Positions 42,535 through 54,595 of a stretch of DNA of 64,000 nt are shown here, one piece after another. Each line of letters opens with the position of its first letter. The stretch's first letter is position 1. The translations under genes were made by a program, and so were the position numbers. Location of the stretch: the NCBI GenBank assembly GCA_027919835.1, contig JANVFP010000014.1, positions 682,001 to 746,000 on the forward strand. Reading direction: 5' to 3'. The DNA comes from Lentinula raphanica. Lineage: Eukaryota > Basidiomycota > Agaricomycetes > Agaricales > Omphalotaceae. The notes beneath the pieces are model-generated. The model saw nothing but the letters and a program-made list of their open reading frames with translations, made no database searches and was not told the origin of the DNA.

Positions 42535-43080
42535 TCATTAGAGCGTTCTTGTTCTCCATGATCATCCCGTGCACGCTGAACATCCAGTGCATGCAGTCGA
42601 GGCGGATACGGAGAATGTGTTCTTGTCGTTCTTGCATCAGCATCTAACCGGTGTTCTAACCAAGTTCAAAGAGGTCAGCTCGAATAAAAACGATATGTAT
42701 AAGAATAGATTGCACGTACGATCGGACGAGAAGGCGTGTTCGCCACTTTCTCCACCATAGGAATTACTTGTCCTTCTTCATTACTACCTTGAGGAGAAGG
42801 GAATTTGACGACGGGGAAGGGATCAGTCTTGACTTTGAGAAGGTCAGGCAGGAGACCAAGAAGTTTGTACATTTCGATGGTCCTAGGCTGAACAGACGTG
42901 AATCAGGTTATCCATAAGATTTCACTTGCATTGAGCATACTCACCTGGATTCCACATCCACGAGTTTCAACTTGGAATGCGTCCTGCTTCTCGATAATTC
43001 TTACGGAAACCCCGTTGCGCAAAAGTGTGAGTGCAAGGAAAAGACCTGAGGAATATTGAGAGCTTTGCCTCGATAGAGTT
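42535..43080 (-). pseudogene. 5' fragment of a FAD-dependent aromatic monooxygenase
   Basis: From right to left the frame reads SGLFLALTLLRNGVSVRIIE (part of the dinucleotide-binding fold), an intron, RTIEMYKLLGLLPDLLK, then EKVANTPSRPIV, and in another frame ERQEHILRIRLDCMH. This is the N-terminal third of a PheA/TfdB-type hydroxylase. The GxGxxG loop is not preserved in front of SGLFLAL. The FAD GD motif and the C-terminal domains are missing, and the frame is broken. It is a remnant close to the Helitron. Confidence 0.6.
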
Positions 43081-44903
43081 GAATGCTGAGCGCGCCCAAT
43101 GACACGCATTCACCAAAGACTTTTACGATATTCCGTGGACGTTCCGGGCGCCTTCCGTGGGTTGAACACATAGCGAGCGTTCAGTGAACATTGATTTGAG
43201 CATTGTCGAAGGAGATTTCAAATGAAATGTAGAACAAGAAATGGCTGGAAAACGCTCTGAGGAAAAAAAGTTGAAGAAACGAGAAAACCGTTGGTGAGGT
43301 TCACAAGCGGGAGTTAGGTAAACTTGATTACGTGATTCTCTACGGCTCAGCGCGTCATACGCGGGAAATTTCCGGCTATGACCTTGAGAATCCCTTTCAC
43401 TCCATCCTCACCATCCTTTGGCGTGAAAACAAAGAAGTCGTCTACAGAAAGGCTTCGACAACAATCCAGAGATCCTTTCGCTAAACAACAACGCTCTCTA
43501 TGAGAGGCGGCGCTCCGTAGATCATATTTTCCCGCCTTGCCTTAATTTTGACTTCGACTCACGAAGAAGTCTCCTTTCTCTCTCCATTCTTTAAACACTC
43601 GTCTCTCAGTTGACTGCTACTTAATACACGCTTGCAGGGCAGCGACCGTACGAACGATAACGCATCGGATCTCTTTCCTGCATCTTACGTCCGTTGCACA
43701 CTACATTCAACGAATCTCGGTTTCCTGTTCCTTCCTGACTCTCCTTCTTTGGCGCCGACTCTATCGATAACACGGTAATGCCTAAAGATTTCGCCAGGTC
43801 TCCCTCTACGACTTCCTCTAGCGCCGATGGCCCCAGGGTAAGCATGTTTCGGACTTAGCTTGTGATAGCGCGCGGTTTCTAACGTTCCGATAAATCTTTC
43901 GCTCAGTCTTCTGGTCTCAAAACCCACCTGAATACCCAGTAAGCTTCATCCAGTAGTTTCGTCGTTTATCTTCGACTGACGCTCAATCTCTTCCCAAGTA
44001 CTGGAGAACAACCACATCTTTCTGGTTTATGCGAGTCTAGGTTTTCGGATCCTTCCTCTCGCTCGAGGCATTGTAAAGAGGTCCACGGGGACGAAGGAAG
44101 ATTTTTTTTGCCCGTATGAGGATTGTCCTTCTTCGTGAGTCGTGATCCACCTATGTACCACAGCATAGACGATCTCACGTTCTTTCCTCGATCATGTGTG
44201 TGCTCAGAATCAAACGTTCTGCAATACGCTGAATAGTAATGTTTCGTCAGCAAAGGTCTAACAGTACAACATGTACTAAGAGCCAGACCTCCGACAGCTA
44301 TCTTAAGTTCCGAGACCACGCATACGGTGAGAACGGCGATTGAGAACGGCGATTGAGAACGGCGATTGAGAACCATAGCCTGCAATGTGTGGTCACACCA
44401 ACCACTGGGTGGTACATGTGAAGGAACAGCGCTATAAGCGGTGTTCAGCATGCTGTAGAAGAATAATGATCATCATACACACCTCGGCGGTCATCATATA
44501 CATGGTCCAGGTATGGTTTTGTGCTACAATCCCGTCCCAAATGTGCATTCCTTGTTTTCACGACAAACGATCTGCAACCGGAAGAGGTGTGAATTAAAGT
44601 TATGGGTTGGTTGAGAATGTTGAGTGCTCGGCGTCAGAAGACCAGGGAGCAGATGCAAACATTAGACGAAAGACGGGGTATGAATCACAGAATCTAATGG
44701 GATGCGTCAAACGCGACAGTCTCACCTCACAGACAACAGAGGAACAAACATACCTGGAGGAAAGAGGCACGTATTGGCGTTCTACTGTCAACCTAGTCCA
44801 ATGGAACCTTGACTAAACGCTGCCTCTTTAGTGGCCGAATAAGCACGCCTTCACCGGTCTGCAAGTAAGCTGAAGTAAGTTACGGTACAGACAATGAAGC
44901 AAG
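43081..44903. other. Largely non-coding stretch with an orphan 5' exon
   Basis: A CT-rich promoter-like tract at about 43550-43770 precedes a short open exon at 43778-43837 (MPKDFARSPSTTSSSADGPR) with a clean GTAAGC donor. A possible second exon (SSGLKTHLNTQ, about 43908-43940) follows. No continuation into a real protein was found, so this may be the severed 5' end of a gene. The rest, up to the Helitron, shows nothing recognisable. The 3' end of the Helitron must lie in this stretch or shortly after the helicase stop. Confidence 0.35.
44329..44367. repeat. Tandem 13-bp repeat, three copies
   Basis: GAGAACGGCGATT occurs three times head-to-tail without mismatch, followed by a partial fourth copy (GAGAAC). 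Confidence 0.9.
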
Positions 44904-47900
44904 TCACCGCACAGAGTCTTCGGTGGCCAGTGTGTGCTTTGAAGAGGACGTTGTTTCCATTTGCAGCCGGTTCAATGCCTCGGCTGCAACAGAGAACGTA
45001 GAAGGGAAAGTGTGGGGAACCGGTTGACCTATAGTATTGCCCCCGTGAAAATCACACACATCCTTTGTCAATACATGTAAATACTCCAGACGTTTAAGTT
45101 CAGTACGAACATCCTGAGATTGACGACACATAATCTTGGAACGGGCAAACGGTCGAAGAATAACTAGACCATCCAGAGATTTCACTCTCGAGACCATAAC
45201 GTATGGTTTCTCTGTTCCGGAACACGACTCAAGGTCCAAGATTGCATGTTCATAAGTCGCTCCCTGTGCTTTGTGAGCTGTCATTGCAAACCCAGGCAAA
45301 ATTGGGACCTGTGCGCGTGCAAACGTGCAACTTTTTTTGGACATTGGGTGAGTGAATTTCATCGATACACTGTCTTCAACTACTGCAACTTCATTTGTGG
45401 ACAGGTGCGGTAAATAATCAAATTCCTTCAGATGTGAACATTCCACAACACAAGATACAAGATGTCGCATGCTGTTTTCATCCAAGCGATACCGAATTTT
45501 GCGCAAGATTCCAGATGTCCCATTCACAACACCCGCCTGTACATCATAATTGCACCCAATAACCACAGGCATTCCAATAACCAGAGGCAATCTTCCCAAA
45601 CGGTAATTCGTTTTCCCGGAATGGAGATCAAGCAACATGTTCCGCATATCCTGATTAACTACGTGTCCCTTCCTAGTGTCTTCCGCCATGTACCATTGAA
45701 CATGTTGATTGGACCGTTGTCCAAAAGCAGAAGTCATTCTTTCATTCAGTGCGTCCTTCGTTTCATTGTTGCAAACGATCAATGGCGCTTTCGACCATCT
45801 CTCGTCAGACCAATTCAAGTTGAGATTAGATGCAAGACGTGTATTCAGGAGATCAAAATCATCATCGTTGCACGCACCGGAGCGTAAACGTGACAGGAGA
45901 GTTACAAATCGAGCGTTTTGTGTACCCTGTTGCCGCTTGACCTCCGATAACAGTATAACAGTTTGCACAGAAAGCCACAAGAGTTTGCCAAATACAATGT
46001 TTTGTCCAGCTGTAGTACTGACCCTTTCAGTCTTCACCTGCGAACACAACGACGCGTCTCCGACAGGCGATAACTGCGCAAAATCGCCGGCAAATATTAC
46101 ATTGATACCACCAAAAGGTTCGTTGTTTTCCTTTGCCAGAGACAAAGCTTGACTGATTCGGTATAAGAATGCACAGCCTATCATTGAAACTTCATCAATG
46201 AACAAATAATCAACTCCTTCCCACATCGCAAGTAGGTCCCGGTGACTAGCAGAGTTCGATTTCGCAAAAGATACACCTGTAAAGTTCAACGCAGAATGCA
46301 ATGTCATCCCACAGATATTATTGGCAGCCACTCCAGTGTACGAGCACAACCTGAATCTACGTGTCTGATTTGTGACATGGAAAAACTCATTCACACATGC
46401 AATGACATAAGATTTACCAGTGCCCCCCGGGCCTCCAATGAACATTCGCAACGGTGTTGTTTGTTTCTGAATAGTATGTTCAGCAATCAGTCGGAAAGCG
46501 CGTTCTTGGTCTGCATTAAGAGATGGGTTCAAAGAGCAGATAAATTCATCCACAGTGTCAGCCGACAACGAAGTTTTATTGACTTCATTGTCCATGTCCA
46601 CTCGTCGTACTTCAACAGCGTCACCTGTCGCAGGTTGCCCAGGTTCGAATGACCTCAATGTCACATCTGTACTTGTGGCAGTCTCCAATTCATCTTTTGA
46701 AATGTCAGACACTTGTGCCCTTTTTTTCCACCGCGCTCGTTGCTCGCTGTAAGCATGTTTCCACTCGGATTCATGGTGTGTGGGTTGCCCAGTGATATCT
46801 TCGACATCAAGCTGTACTGCCTGTACTTCTAATGACACATCATCATTGCCAATAGGTGGATCAAACATGCCAAGTTGTTCAGCAGCGGCGACACAGCTGG
46901 AAGTACTATGATTCATCAAAAGGTTCCTCTCTGAGAATATACCTTGGATATCAGATAGGTGTTCCAACACCCGCTCATCCTCATCGTCACATCCCATGAA
47001 ATCATCATCTTCATTCCGAGGCCGGTCATTCACGTTGGCGGTCTTTGTTGAAATTCGTCGCCTTCGTTCAGCAAAGTGATCATCGCGTGAGTCTTTGCAC
47101 TCATGTAACAGTTGCATATTTGTGATCAATTTGTGAACAGATTCAGAACAAGTCATCATGAACTCATCGAACGCCTCTTTCCATGTTTGAGAAGGTGATC
47201 TCAAATCTGAATGTGTACGCCACGGTTTGAACAAAATCAACATGACACGACAATACCGTTCATAAATTTCAACCCTATCTCTGCGTGGCAAGCCTGGTCC
47301 TATAGGTACGGGAACTTGTCGATCTCCAGGTTTCAATAACTGCAGTGCGTGCGATGAACACTGCTGGTGCATAGACTGAAATTCAAAACAAGGCCTGACG
47401 TTGCTGTTATCATTGAGCAGAATTGACAGCCCTTGAGCGGAAGACTGGACAGTTTCATGATCTGAAGGAATGGCATAATCAGGCAGAGGTACGCCATTGC
47501 TTTCAATGTCAGTGTCTTCATTTGCGCAACCGTTATTCTTCTCGGGCTTGAAACGTACTTTTCGGAAACATGCAACCATATCCCACAAACTGAGCAAATC
47601 TAGTTTCGAGTGGCGGCTCAGATAGTCAGCCAACTGTCCTGGAAGTTCACGAACAACCTGATCAGCAGATATGCTCACACTGACTTCATCGTTAACCCCA
47701 AAGTCGATGTTGCTCTCTGTGATTCCTTGTGAGTATTCATCAGTGGAAGTGTGATTGATCAAACTATCTGGAGATTCACTGAAATCAGCAGAAATGTTGA
47801 TATGCCGCTCAAACGTAGTCCAGTATAGATTATTGAATGAATGGGATGTATAATGGTCCCCAAAATCTAACAGATATGAAGCTACTTGTTGTGCAGAAAG

Positions 47901-48248
47901 TTCTTGCTGGCTAATCATCGAATATGCACAACGTTGCAGCAATTTCTTTGCCTTAATAGTTAATGGATCATCTTCTTCAAGGGTAGGCTCCAGCCTCTTC
48001 ACAGCCAGTTCCAGTGCTGCATATGCGACATGTGCCTTCAGCTGTGATTTTGTGATATAATCTGTAATGTAATACATGACAGCTTTGGCTGAGGCACCAG
48101 AGCCAATAAACTTGATGTCCATGTTACATCGCACTGCAGCTAGTATAGTCTCATTGAAATCGTTAACCAAGCCATCAAGCTTGCGCAAATTGAGTTCGCC
48201 GGTTTCTGTGTCAAAATATGTGAATGCATTCACATTGGATTGTTCCAA
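44904..48248 (-). CDS. Helitron helicase half (Rep tyrosines and PIF1-type SF1 helicase)
   Basis: The frame opens with NVNAFTYFDTETGELNLRKL and the Rep C-terminal motif AVMYYITDYITKSQLK, which carries the paired tyrosines (Y..DY) that nick DNA. After a long linker it has the helicase: SLNADQERAFRLI, Walker A GGPGGTGKS (about 46420), Walker B YLFIDEVSMIG, GDFAQLSPVG, and the C-terminal motifs PGFAMTAHKAQGATYEHAIL and VMVSRVKSLDGLVIL. The stop is at 44904. No start codon of its own is expected; in the intact element it is the continuation of the Rep half. No lesion was seen inside this half. Confidence 0.88.
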   Translation of the reverse strand: MEQSNVNAFTYFDTETGELNLRKLDGLVNDFNETILAAVRCNMDIKFIGSGASAKAVMYYITDYITKSQLKAHVAYAALELAVKRLEPTLEEDDPLTIKAKKLLQRCAYSMISQQELSAQQVASYLLDFGDHYTSHSFNNLYWTTFERHINISADFSESPDSLINHTSTDEYSQGITESNIDFGVNDEVSVSISADQVVRELPGQLADYLSRHSKLDLLSLWDMVACFRKVRFKPEKNNGCANEDTDIESNGVPLPDYAIPSDHETVQSSAQGLSILLNDNSNVRPCFEFQSMHQQCSSHALQLLKPGDRQVPVPIGPGLPRRDRVEIYERYCRVMLILFKPWRTHSDLRSPSQTWKEAFDEFMMTCSESVHKLITNMQLLHECKDSRDDHFAERRRRISTKTANVNDRPRNEDDDFMGCDDEDERVLEHLSDIQGIFSERNLLMNHSTSSCVAAAEQLGMFDPPIGNDDVSLEVQAVQLDVEDITGQPTHHESEWKHAYSEQRARWKKRAQVSDISKDELETATSTDVTLRSFEPGQPATGDAVEVRRVDMDNEVNKTSLSADTVDEFICSLNPSLNADQERAFRLIAEHTIQKQTTPLRMFIGGPGGTGKSYVIACVNEFFHVTNQTRRFRLCSYTGVAANNICGMTLHSALNFTGVSFAKSNSASHRDLLAMWEGVDYLFIDEVSMIGCAFLYRISQALSLAKENNEPFGGINVIFAGDFAQLSPVGDASLCSQVKTERVSTTAGQNIVFGKLLWLSVQTVILLSEVKRQQGTQNARFVTLLSRLRSGACNDDDFDLLNTRLASNLNLNWSDERWSKAPLIVCNNETKDALNERMTSAFGQRSNQHVQWYMAEDTRKGHVVNQDMRNMLLDLHSGKTNYRLGRLPLVIGMPVVIGCNYDVQAGVVNGTSGILRKIRYRLDENSMRHLVSCVVECSHLKEFDYLPHLSTNEVAVVEDSVSMKFTHPMSKKSCTFARAQVPILPGFAMTAHKAQGATYEHAILDLESCSGTEKPYVMVSRVKSLDGLVILRPFARSKIMCRQSQDVRTELKRLEYLHVLTKDVCDFHGGNTIGQPVPHTFPSTFSVAAEALNRLQMETTSSSKHTLATEDSVR

Positions 48249-51200
48249 CTCAAAACGACATGTGCGAGGCTCAGGAGGACCCCGCCAATACTTATAACAG
48301 GTTGTCGTATGTTTGTGTGTTTGACAGGTTTTGAAAGCAAATGCAAGTCTTTCAGGAACAAAGTATCAGAAGTGGCATTACTTTCAACGGGAACTGGAGG
48401 TCCCCGAACAGAGCAAGGATGAAATCGTGATGACTGAACATCAACAGCTGAGTCACAGTCTGGAACAACAGAAGATGATATAGTATCATCCAGGAATGCT
48501 ATCAGCCTTTCTCGAAATGAACATCCATCATCGGAGAGTACTCGCTTCTTGATTTCATCAGGATTAAGACCACCTTCGACCCATATGAGCATATGGCAGT
48601 GCAATGATCCACGTCCTTGTGCTTCTACACATCCATAGTAAGCACTGACGTGGCCCAAAATACCACCGTGAGTGGGCAACATTGACGGATTGTATGCCAG
48701 GATTGCGGTAATGAATGCTTTCATGTACAGGTTAAAGAACTTCCCAGCAACAACAGGATTTTGAGCAACAAGTTTTGCCTGATCCCAGTATGTAGGAACA
48801 TCTGCATCTTTCAAGTTGTCAATGTCGATGTCATGACCTGCTAGAAACTTCACAATGGGATTATAGACATCGGCCGGGTTAATGGTAATGTAGAAACTGG
48901 GTGCACCTTTCTCAATAGTCAGAGCACGAATCTCATTCCGCATCTCGACTTTACCTGATGTTGAACCAGGAACATGAGAATTGACGGCATTGATTTGACG
49001 CATGAGGTTCAGCACTTGAAGTTCCTCTGAAGAGTTAAATGTAGTGCAATCTCCTGCAGCCATACGCTGTGAAACTGTATGAATAGTGTCAGCGGAAACC
49101 GTAGCAAAAGTAGACGCAACATGGGCGAAATTGGCCCTTTTCACTTTTAAGCTTGTGCGAAGAAGTGCCTCTCTCCGTTGAATAATATTGAACACTGTGA
49201 ACATAAACGAGTGGTGCTCCTGAAAACGACGATCAGCAAGGTTGAGGAAATGCTTGACCTGGCGTTTGAGTGAAACACGATGCGAACGACGATGGTTTTC
49301 AAACCCGCCCATGCCATATGGGAAGAGTGTGGGATATATCATCGGGAACAACGCTGGATTCATGAACTCATTCACTGGTTCCGCATCATGTGGAAATTGA
49401 ATGAAACCTCCGTTATTGTGGACATGCCGTACTGCTGCAGCACGCATTTGGCTTGAAGTCGCTGAACCATCCACATCCATAATAACAACCTTATCAAACG
49501 TTACAACTGGTTCATCTGTTCCACTTGAAGACAGGGGATCACTGACCATAGAATCGAAGCTAGTAGAATCTTCCTGTGGAGATACTGTATGCGACGACGG
49601 GTTATGCAGTTCAGGCGTATAACCTGAAGTGACACTATCCAAAGCAGAATTAGGTTGGACATGTTCGACATGTACAGGGAGTACATAATTTTCAGGCAAA
49701 CTTTGCAACAAATCGGTGTTGATGCGGATATCTCGATACAGAGGATTGTGATGCTTGAGCCAAACAAGTGCCTTCATAACACGCCCTGGTCGGACAGCCA
49801 AAGGTTTCGCATGCTTTCGAAGCCATTCATTGGATGGTCGATGGGAGCCCACAAAAACAACACAAATAGGAGCAGCAAGTTCTTCAAGGTTAGGGGGAAG
49901 AACCGATGCTACTTGTGACACTTTTTGCGGATAGATTATGATGTTTCCTTTGATGCCGCGTTGGGTGGTCTCAGAAGGCGATGATCCTAGGTCTTCTTTG
50001 AGCTGAATTATCCAACATTTTGCACGACATCGCGAAATCATTGCCTCTTCAACGATCGATAAGTTTTTCAATTCCTCCGGTACAGGTCCAATGTACATAT
50101 GATTGGCCAACGCAAGATGTGGGACATCTCCCTTTTTCAAAGCACGATGACACTCTGCACACAGTCGTAGATGTATGGTATCATCATTCCGTTGAACGCC
50201 GTCTGCATCCAACACTACGTTCGGTTGCGTGGGCAAAGCGGCATGAATATCGAAACTGGGCAGAAGATCTTCTTCCACCCAATTGCTATCAACTATAATA
50301 TCATCTGTTTTCTTAACGCGCACATCAGGTCGGTGAAGAGGGGAGAGGTCGATGTCATTGACATTAACAGTAACCTGTTCACTTACAGCACAACTTTCAC
50401 TACATGAAGCACAGGTGAAAGAAGCCAGAGCAGCAGACGACGTCTGTTGACGGAAATCATCGAGCAACTGAGATTTGACAGTCGTTGGAACAAGCGTCGG
50501 CCACTCTTGACGGATTTTTGACAACTTGGACTGAAGTTGGCAGATCCTGTCCTGATCGCATACATTCTGTAAAGAAGTAATGTGTCGGCGGAGCCGACGT
50601 CGCATATCTTTCAAGTTCAGATCAGATGAATACTCAAGTCCTACAATATCAAAAACAGACTGAAGTGGTTTCAAAGGCAAGATGGAACACAGGTGGTTGA
50701 GAATTACAATCGACTTGTCCAGGGAATCATAGTCAGCAGAAGTTGTACATTCTTCTACCACAATGTCACAGCCAGGGCGTAAGGGTTTGGCAAATGTAGA
50801 CATTGGCGGAGAAGGAAGTTCATCGATGAAACAATGACCTGCAACGAAATGTTGCATAATAGCTGATCGTATAGACACTATGGTGTCCGTGAACGCGTTG
50901 ACATGTATATGATGAGAGCGCGCAATCTCCAAGAGTATAGGCCGGTCCAAACGATGAAACGATTTGAAAGTATCAGCCAAAGACCTTGCGTTTACTGATA
51001 GATCAATTTCAGTCCAAAGGAATGAGCGAAGAGCATTGTGGAGTTGACGACGTAGACTCTGAGGCCGGAATTCCTTGGCAATACCTAACGCACGAACCAT
51101 CAAAAGGAGATTGTCATTTGTCAGTTCAGGACTGCGAACAATGATTTCAGCGAGGGATTCCCCGACGGATTTCAACGATTCAAATCCATTGGCGAACATT

Positions 51201-52077
51201 TTACACGTATCGGTGTGCTTTTTGAAACAATCACCGACAAGTAGGTGATGCAGAATAGCAATAGAAGACATTTTAACATCATGAAAATAGCAAGTATTCA
51301 ATCCATGTAGAGAGGCCACATGCTTTAAAGCATTTATATTGCTCAAAAAAGGTGAGGTCCGAACGCCACTGGTAAATCGACAAGAGAACATATCTTTGTA
51401 CAGCTCATAGCCTGACTTGGGGACGGACGAGTGATAGACTGTAGACGACGAAGGTACGTTGTCGACCGAGAAAGTGGGAGAAGCCGAAAACATTGGTGAC
51501 ATCGGAACACCAGTAGTCGTCCCACTTGCACGAAACGTTGTCACAGGGCTAGAAGGCCACACTGTAATGCAAAATGTTGAGGAAAGATTGAGAAAGAAGT
51601 GTTCGTCAACACACCAGGAGGCAATGAAAATCGACTGGGCAACACATGCAAATCAGATTGAGCCCCTCCTGAGGTGACATTAGATGGTGTACAAGCAAGA
51701 GGCAACCACATGAAAATACCATGCATTGGGTTCAAACCGGGATGAATACCATCCGGTGTGTTTGCAGAAGGCGAAGACGGCAGAGGGGAGAAAGAGCTCG
51801 CAAAAGAAGCCACACCCATCCTTTCGCATGCATCGCGAAAATCAGACCCAAACAAGACAAGGAAAGGATCCGAAAGGTGGGAGGTCACCGCGAAAGCGAG
51901 TTTGGTTGAGAACGAGCGCTGGGAATCAAGGCAGACAGTAACCAGCAAGTCAAAGCTGGAGGGAATGTTGGTATAACCCAGCAAATCCTGGGCAAAAGTA
52001 ACCGACAACAACGAAGAAGGCAATCGGAAGTCAAACTGGTATGTTTGTACGCGCACATTATGGAGAAGGATGTTCAT
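48230..52077 (-). CDS. Helitron Rep half (HUH endonuclease, DUF6570-like and Helitron_like_N domains)
   Basis: Exon 1 starts at the ATG complement 52075-52077 and ends at a donor near 51614. The 53-bp intron ends at 51563 and joins in phase (PPV|WPSS). The protein then has a Cys/His-bearing segment (FTCASCSESC; LRLCAECHRALKKGD) and a DUF6570-like domain with MYIGPVPEELKNLSIVEEAM. The Helitron_like_N domain includes SFYITINPADVYNP, LPTHGGILGHVSAYYGCVEA and the HUH metal site QGRGSLHCHMLIWVEGG (about 48570-48620). The frame closes at 48230 after a shift near 48305. The two catalytic tyrosines lie beyond the shift, in the other half. Confidence 0.85.
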
Positions 52078-54595
52078 GGCCGAAACAAAAGAGGAAATGC
52101 GGAAAAGTGGCGATACGATTTGAAGACGTTATCGAAAACCGCGGAATATTAATAATACGGGAAGGAACGGTACGGGAACAGGATCAAAAACGGGCCGATG
52201 CTCAAACATTGTAAATCGCTGCGAAACAAATCGAGTCCAAAACCGTAAAACCCTTACCCTAAAGGGTAGCGGGAATAAAGGTACCGTGTGCTCTTTCTTC
52301 ATTTTTTCTCTTTCTCCTTCTTCTTCCTCCGTCTTTCATTTCAGCTCGGCTTTGTTTCTGAATGATCTCTGCCTCATTTCTACCAGCCATTGTTCAAGAA
52401 CTCAGCTTTGCACCAGCGATTTGTTTAAGTTTTACTTGATTCGGACCAAATTTACATCTGGGCTTAGGGTTATCTTCAAATCATGAAACGGAAGAGCATC
52501 AATCGTAGTCATTCTACTCGCTCGGGGTACCTGTTCTTCCCGAGAACTTTTGATTCTAAAAGACCTCACAGCTTTGCGAGACTCAAAGTCGTGCCCCTTT
52601 CGTTATCCCTTTGACGCTTACAAAAATTGCTATAGGATTCGTTTTCATGTTATCCCAGGCTTTGTCTTTGACTCCGAAAGGAAGATCTCCCTTTCTCTCT
52701 CTTTGAACTTCCTCGTCGATCTATTGGTACGCTCTATGCCCTTTCTCCAGTTTCTATTGCATTAATGCCGGCTAAGTGGTCTGTACTCCAACGTTATCTA
52801 CGTAGTCATACCGGACGGAGCACGCAAATACGTTCGGGGAAATAGACTGGCCTTGGATGCAATCCCTTTCAAATCCACAGTGTATGAGGGTTGGTGTCAT
52901 TGATCAAAGCGCAAGAGTCATTAAGACCCCACTGCACGCCGTATCCTACAGATCGCCTTGTCAAAACTTTGCAACGGTAAAGATGGTTTTGACTCTTGCC
53001 TCCGTATACTCCGTACTCTTTCAACTCCCAACAACACTGATGAGATATCGACGCGATCGAGATTCAGTCTTCAGTCTTCGCAAACCTTGTTGGACCTTTC
53101 GTGACCCACAAGCCAAGTATTCATGAAAGGAATACCACGATCGACACACTTCGATCTCCATTGATTTCCTTCAAGAATCTTCCAGGCTTTGTGGTGTATG
53201 ATCAATAGGCTTTTGATGGCTTCGGTTCTTGCGAGTCGATGCCTGACGATGCTCACAGGACCATCGAACGCAAAGATGCGTAGTACGAAGACGTTACGCC
53301 TCGTTACGCTCGCCTCCAGTTCGCTTGCTCCGTTCGGTTCGCTCGTAGTAGCGTGTGATGGAGCTCGGACGGGGTTGCAAATCTCCACGAAAACCACAGA
53401 TGAGGAGCTTTTATGCCATCTGGCATGCCTGGTGAAACGGAGGAAATACCAGCGTACCCCGATCTGTAGGAAGCGGGCCTCCATGTCGAGAAATTCGCGC
53501 AAAATTGCAATTATCTTGAACATCATGGTGAGAAATGCAGGAGTATCTTCTAAAATGAAATGCACGAGGCGAGTTTAGTCGGGTGGTGAATCGTGATGAC
53601 ACTGATAGTGGCGCAAGATTGGTGCACAACGACGACGAATTGATACAAAATATGTTATGAATCAACATAGATACATGGTGCATGGACTCGTTGTGCTGGT
53701 TGGCTCGTTGGAAAGCTACGCACGTTCATTGCAGGCAGGAAAGATAGGGAAGGAGATCCGAAGTACATAGAATCTCATGTTTTTAGTCGAAGACCTTGTT
53801 GGAAAAACGAGTATTTACGACTGCATATGGTCTGAGTGAGCTGGTTCAGATTTACATGGATGCAATCGATTTCCTTACATACATACCAATCGTTCGACCA
53901 TGAACGAGAAATCTCAAGAAAAATTCTTGCCTATGCTAGTTCGAAGTCGAGAAATTTCGAAGGTCCAGTCTCATGATACAGGTCTGTTCCAGAACGAATC
54001 AGATATTGAAGACCTTGAAACTTAGTTTGTATTGTACTCACAGCAGCCAGGAATCCTATATATTCATGAAAGTATTTGCATACATCGATAAGTGTATTTC
54101 GGCCAGTCACGGCCAGGACTATCATCATAACTCGCCGGAGCTCATATTTGCCAAGTCGCTTTAACCAGATGCTCATTATCTGAGTCCTTAGCTGTCCTTA
54201 GACGGCGATGCCCTTAGATCGTCCCAATCCATCCGACCGTAGTGGGGTGATCATATCGAGATACCTACTGCTAGTAGTTTCTAGTGACAGTGCGGGGGGA
54301 TCCGGGGTAGCTGTTCACGAAGTTGTTTGCAAGGTGAATACGCCATAGGTGCTTATTTTAGCTTCCGTTATTGCTGGAGCTAACGCTATTGCATGCCATG
54401 ATCCACGTCGGGTATAACGTGTTGGAAGAGGTTGGAAGTTACTATCTTCTTCAACGAGTAAACTTGCTACTGATTGAGACTCGAGTAGACGCGTCGCGAC
54501 GCGTGAGATTGGGCTTGCCGGAACTGATCCGTTCCGCTCCCGTGATTGCTTCCGTCATTGTTACTCACCAGCCTCCCACCAGCTCTCTCACCACC
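52078..54595. other. Long gene-poor region between the Helitron and the M28 peptidase
   Basis: About 2.5 kb. Near the left edge is a small hairpin TACCCT-AA-AGGGTA (52255-52268). Open frames of up to about 160 codons occur on both strands around 53071-53578. They overlap each other and resemble no family, so none is called. Two ACGCGT hexamers lie at about 54489 and 54500, close to the peptidase gene. The Helitron 5' terminus should be in the first few hundred bases. Confidence 0.4.

Larger units (their letters stand above)
44904..52077 (-). mobile_element. Autonomous Helitron, near intact, one frameshift
   Basis: The element encodes one Rep-helicase of about 2,380 residues on the minus strand. 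It has a short first exon, a 53-bp intron, the Helitron_like_N/HUH Rep region and a PIF1-type helicase. Rep and helicase halves lie in different frames that overlap at 48230-48248; reading sense passes from one to the other near 48305, so one base appears lost. There are no other stops in over 7 kb, so insertion or decay is recent. Helitrons move by rolling-circle replication, insert between A and T, have no terminal inverted repeats and often capture host gene pieces. I could not fix its 5' TC and 3' CTRR ends by eye. Confidence 0.88.

Noticed and set aside
43966..44451. 161-codon minus-strand ORF
   Set aside because: It spans a simple tandem repeat, has no family resemblance and no plausible promoter.
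44780..44903. Possible Helitron 3' end (CTAG near 44794) after the helicase stop
   Set aside because: The base before it does not fit the expected A/T insertion site and no convincing subterminal hairpin is next to it, so no terminus is called.
52255..52268. TACCCTAAAGGGTA hairpin, telomere-repeat-like (TTAGGG) word
   Set aside because: It is a single occurrence, not an array. It is too short to claim as a telomere remnant or as the Helitron terminus, so it is noted only within the intergenic entry.
53071..53578. Overlapping 164-codon (-) and 129-codon (+) ORFs
   Set aside because: They are mutual antisense shadows with no recognisable motifs and no promoter or splice context favouring either.
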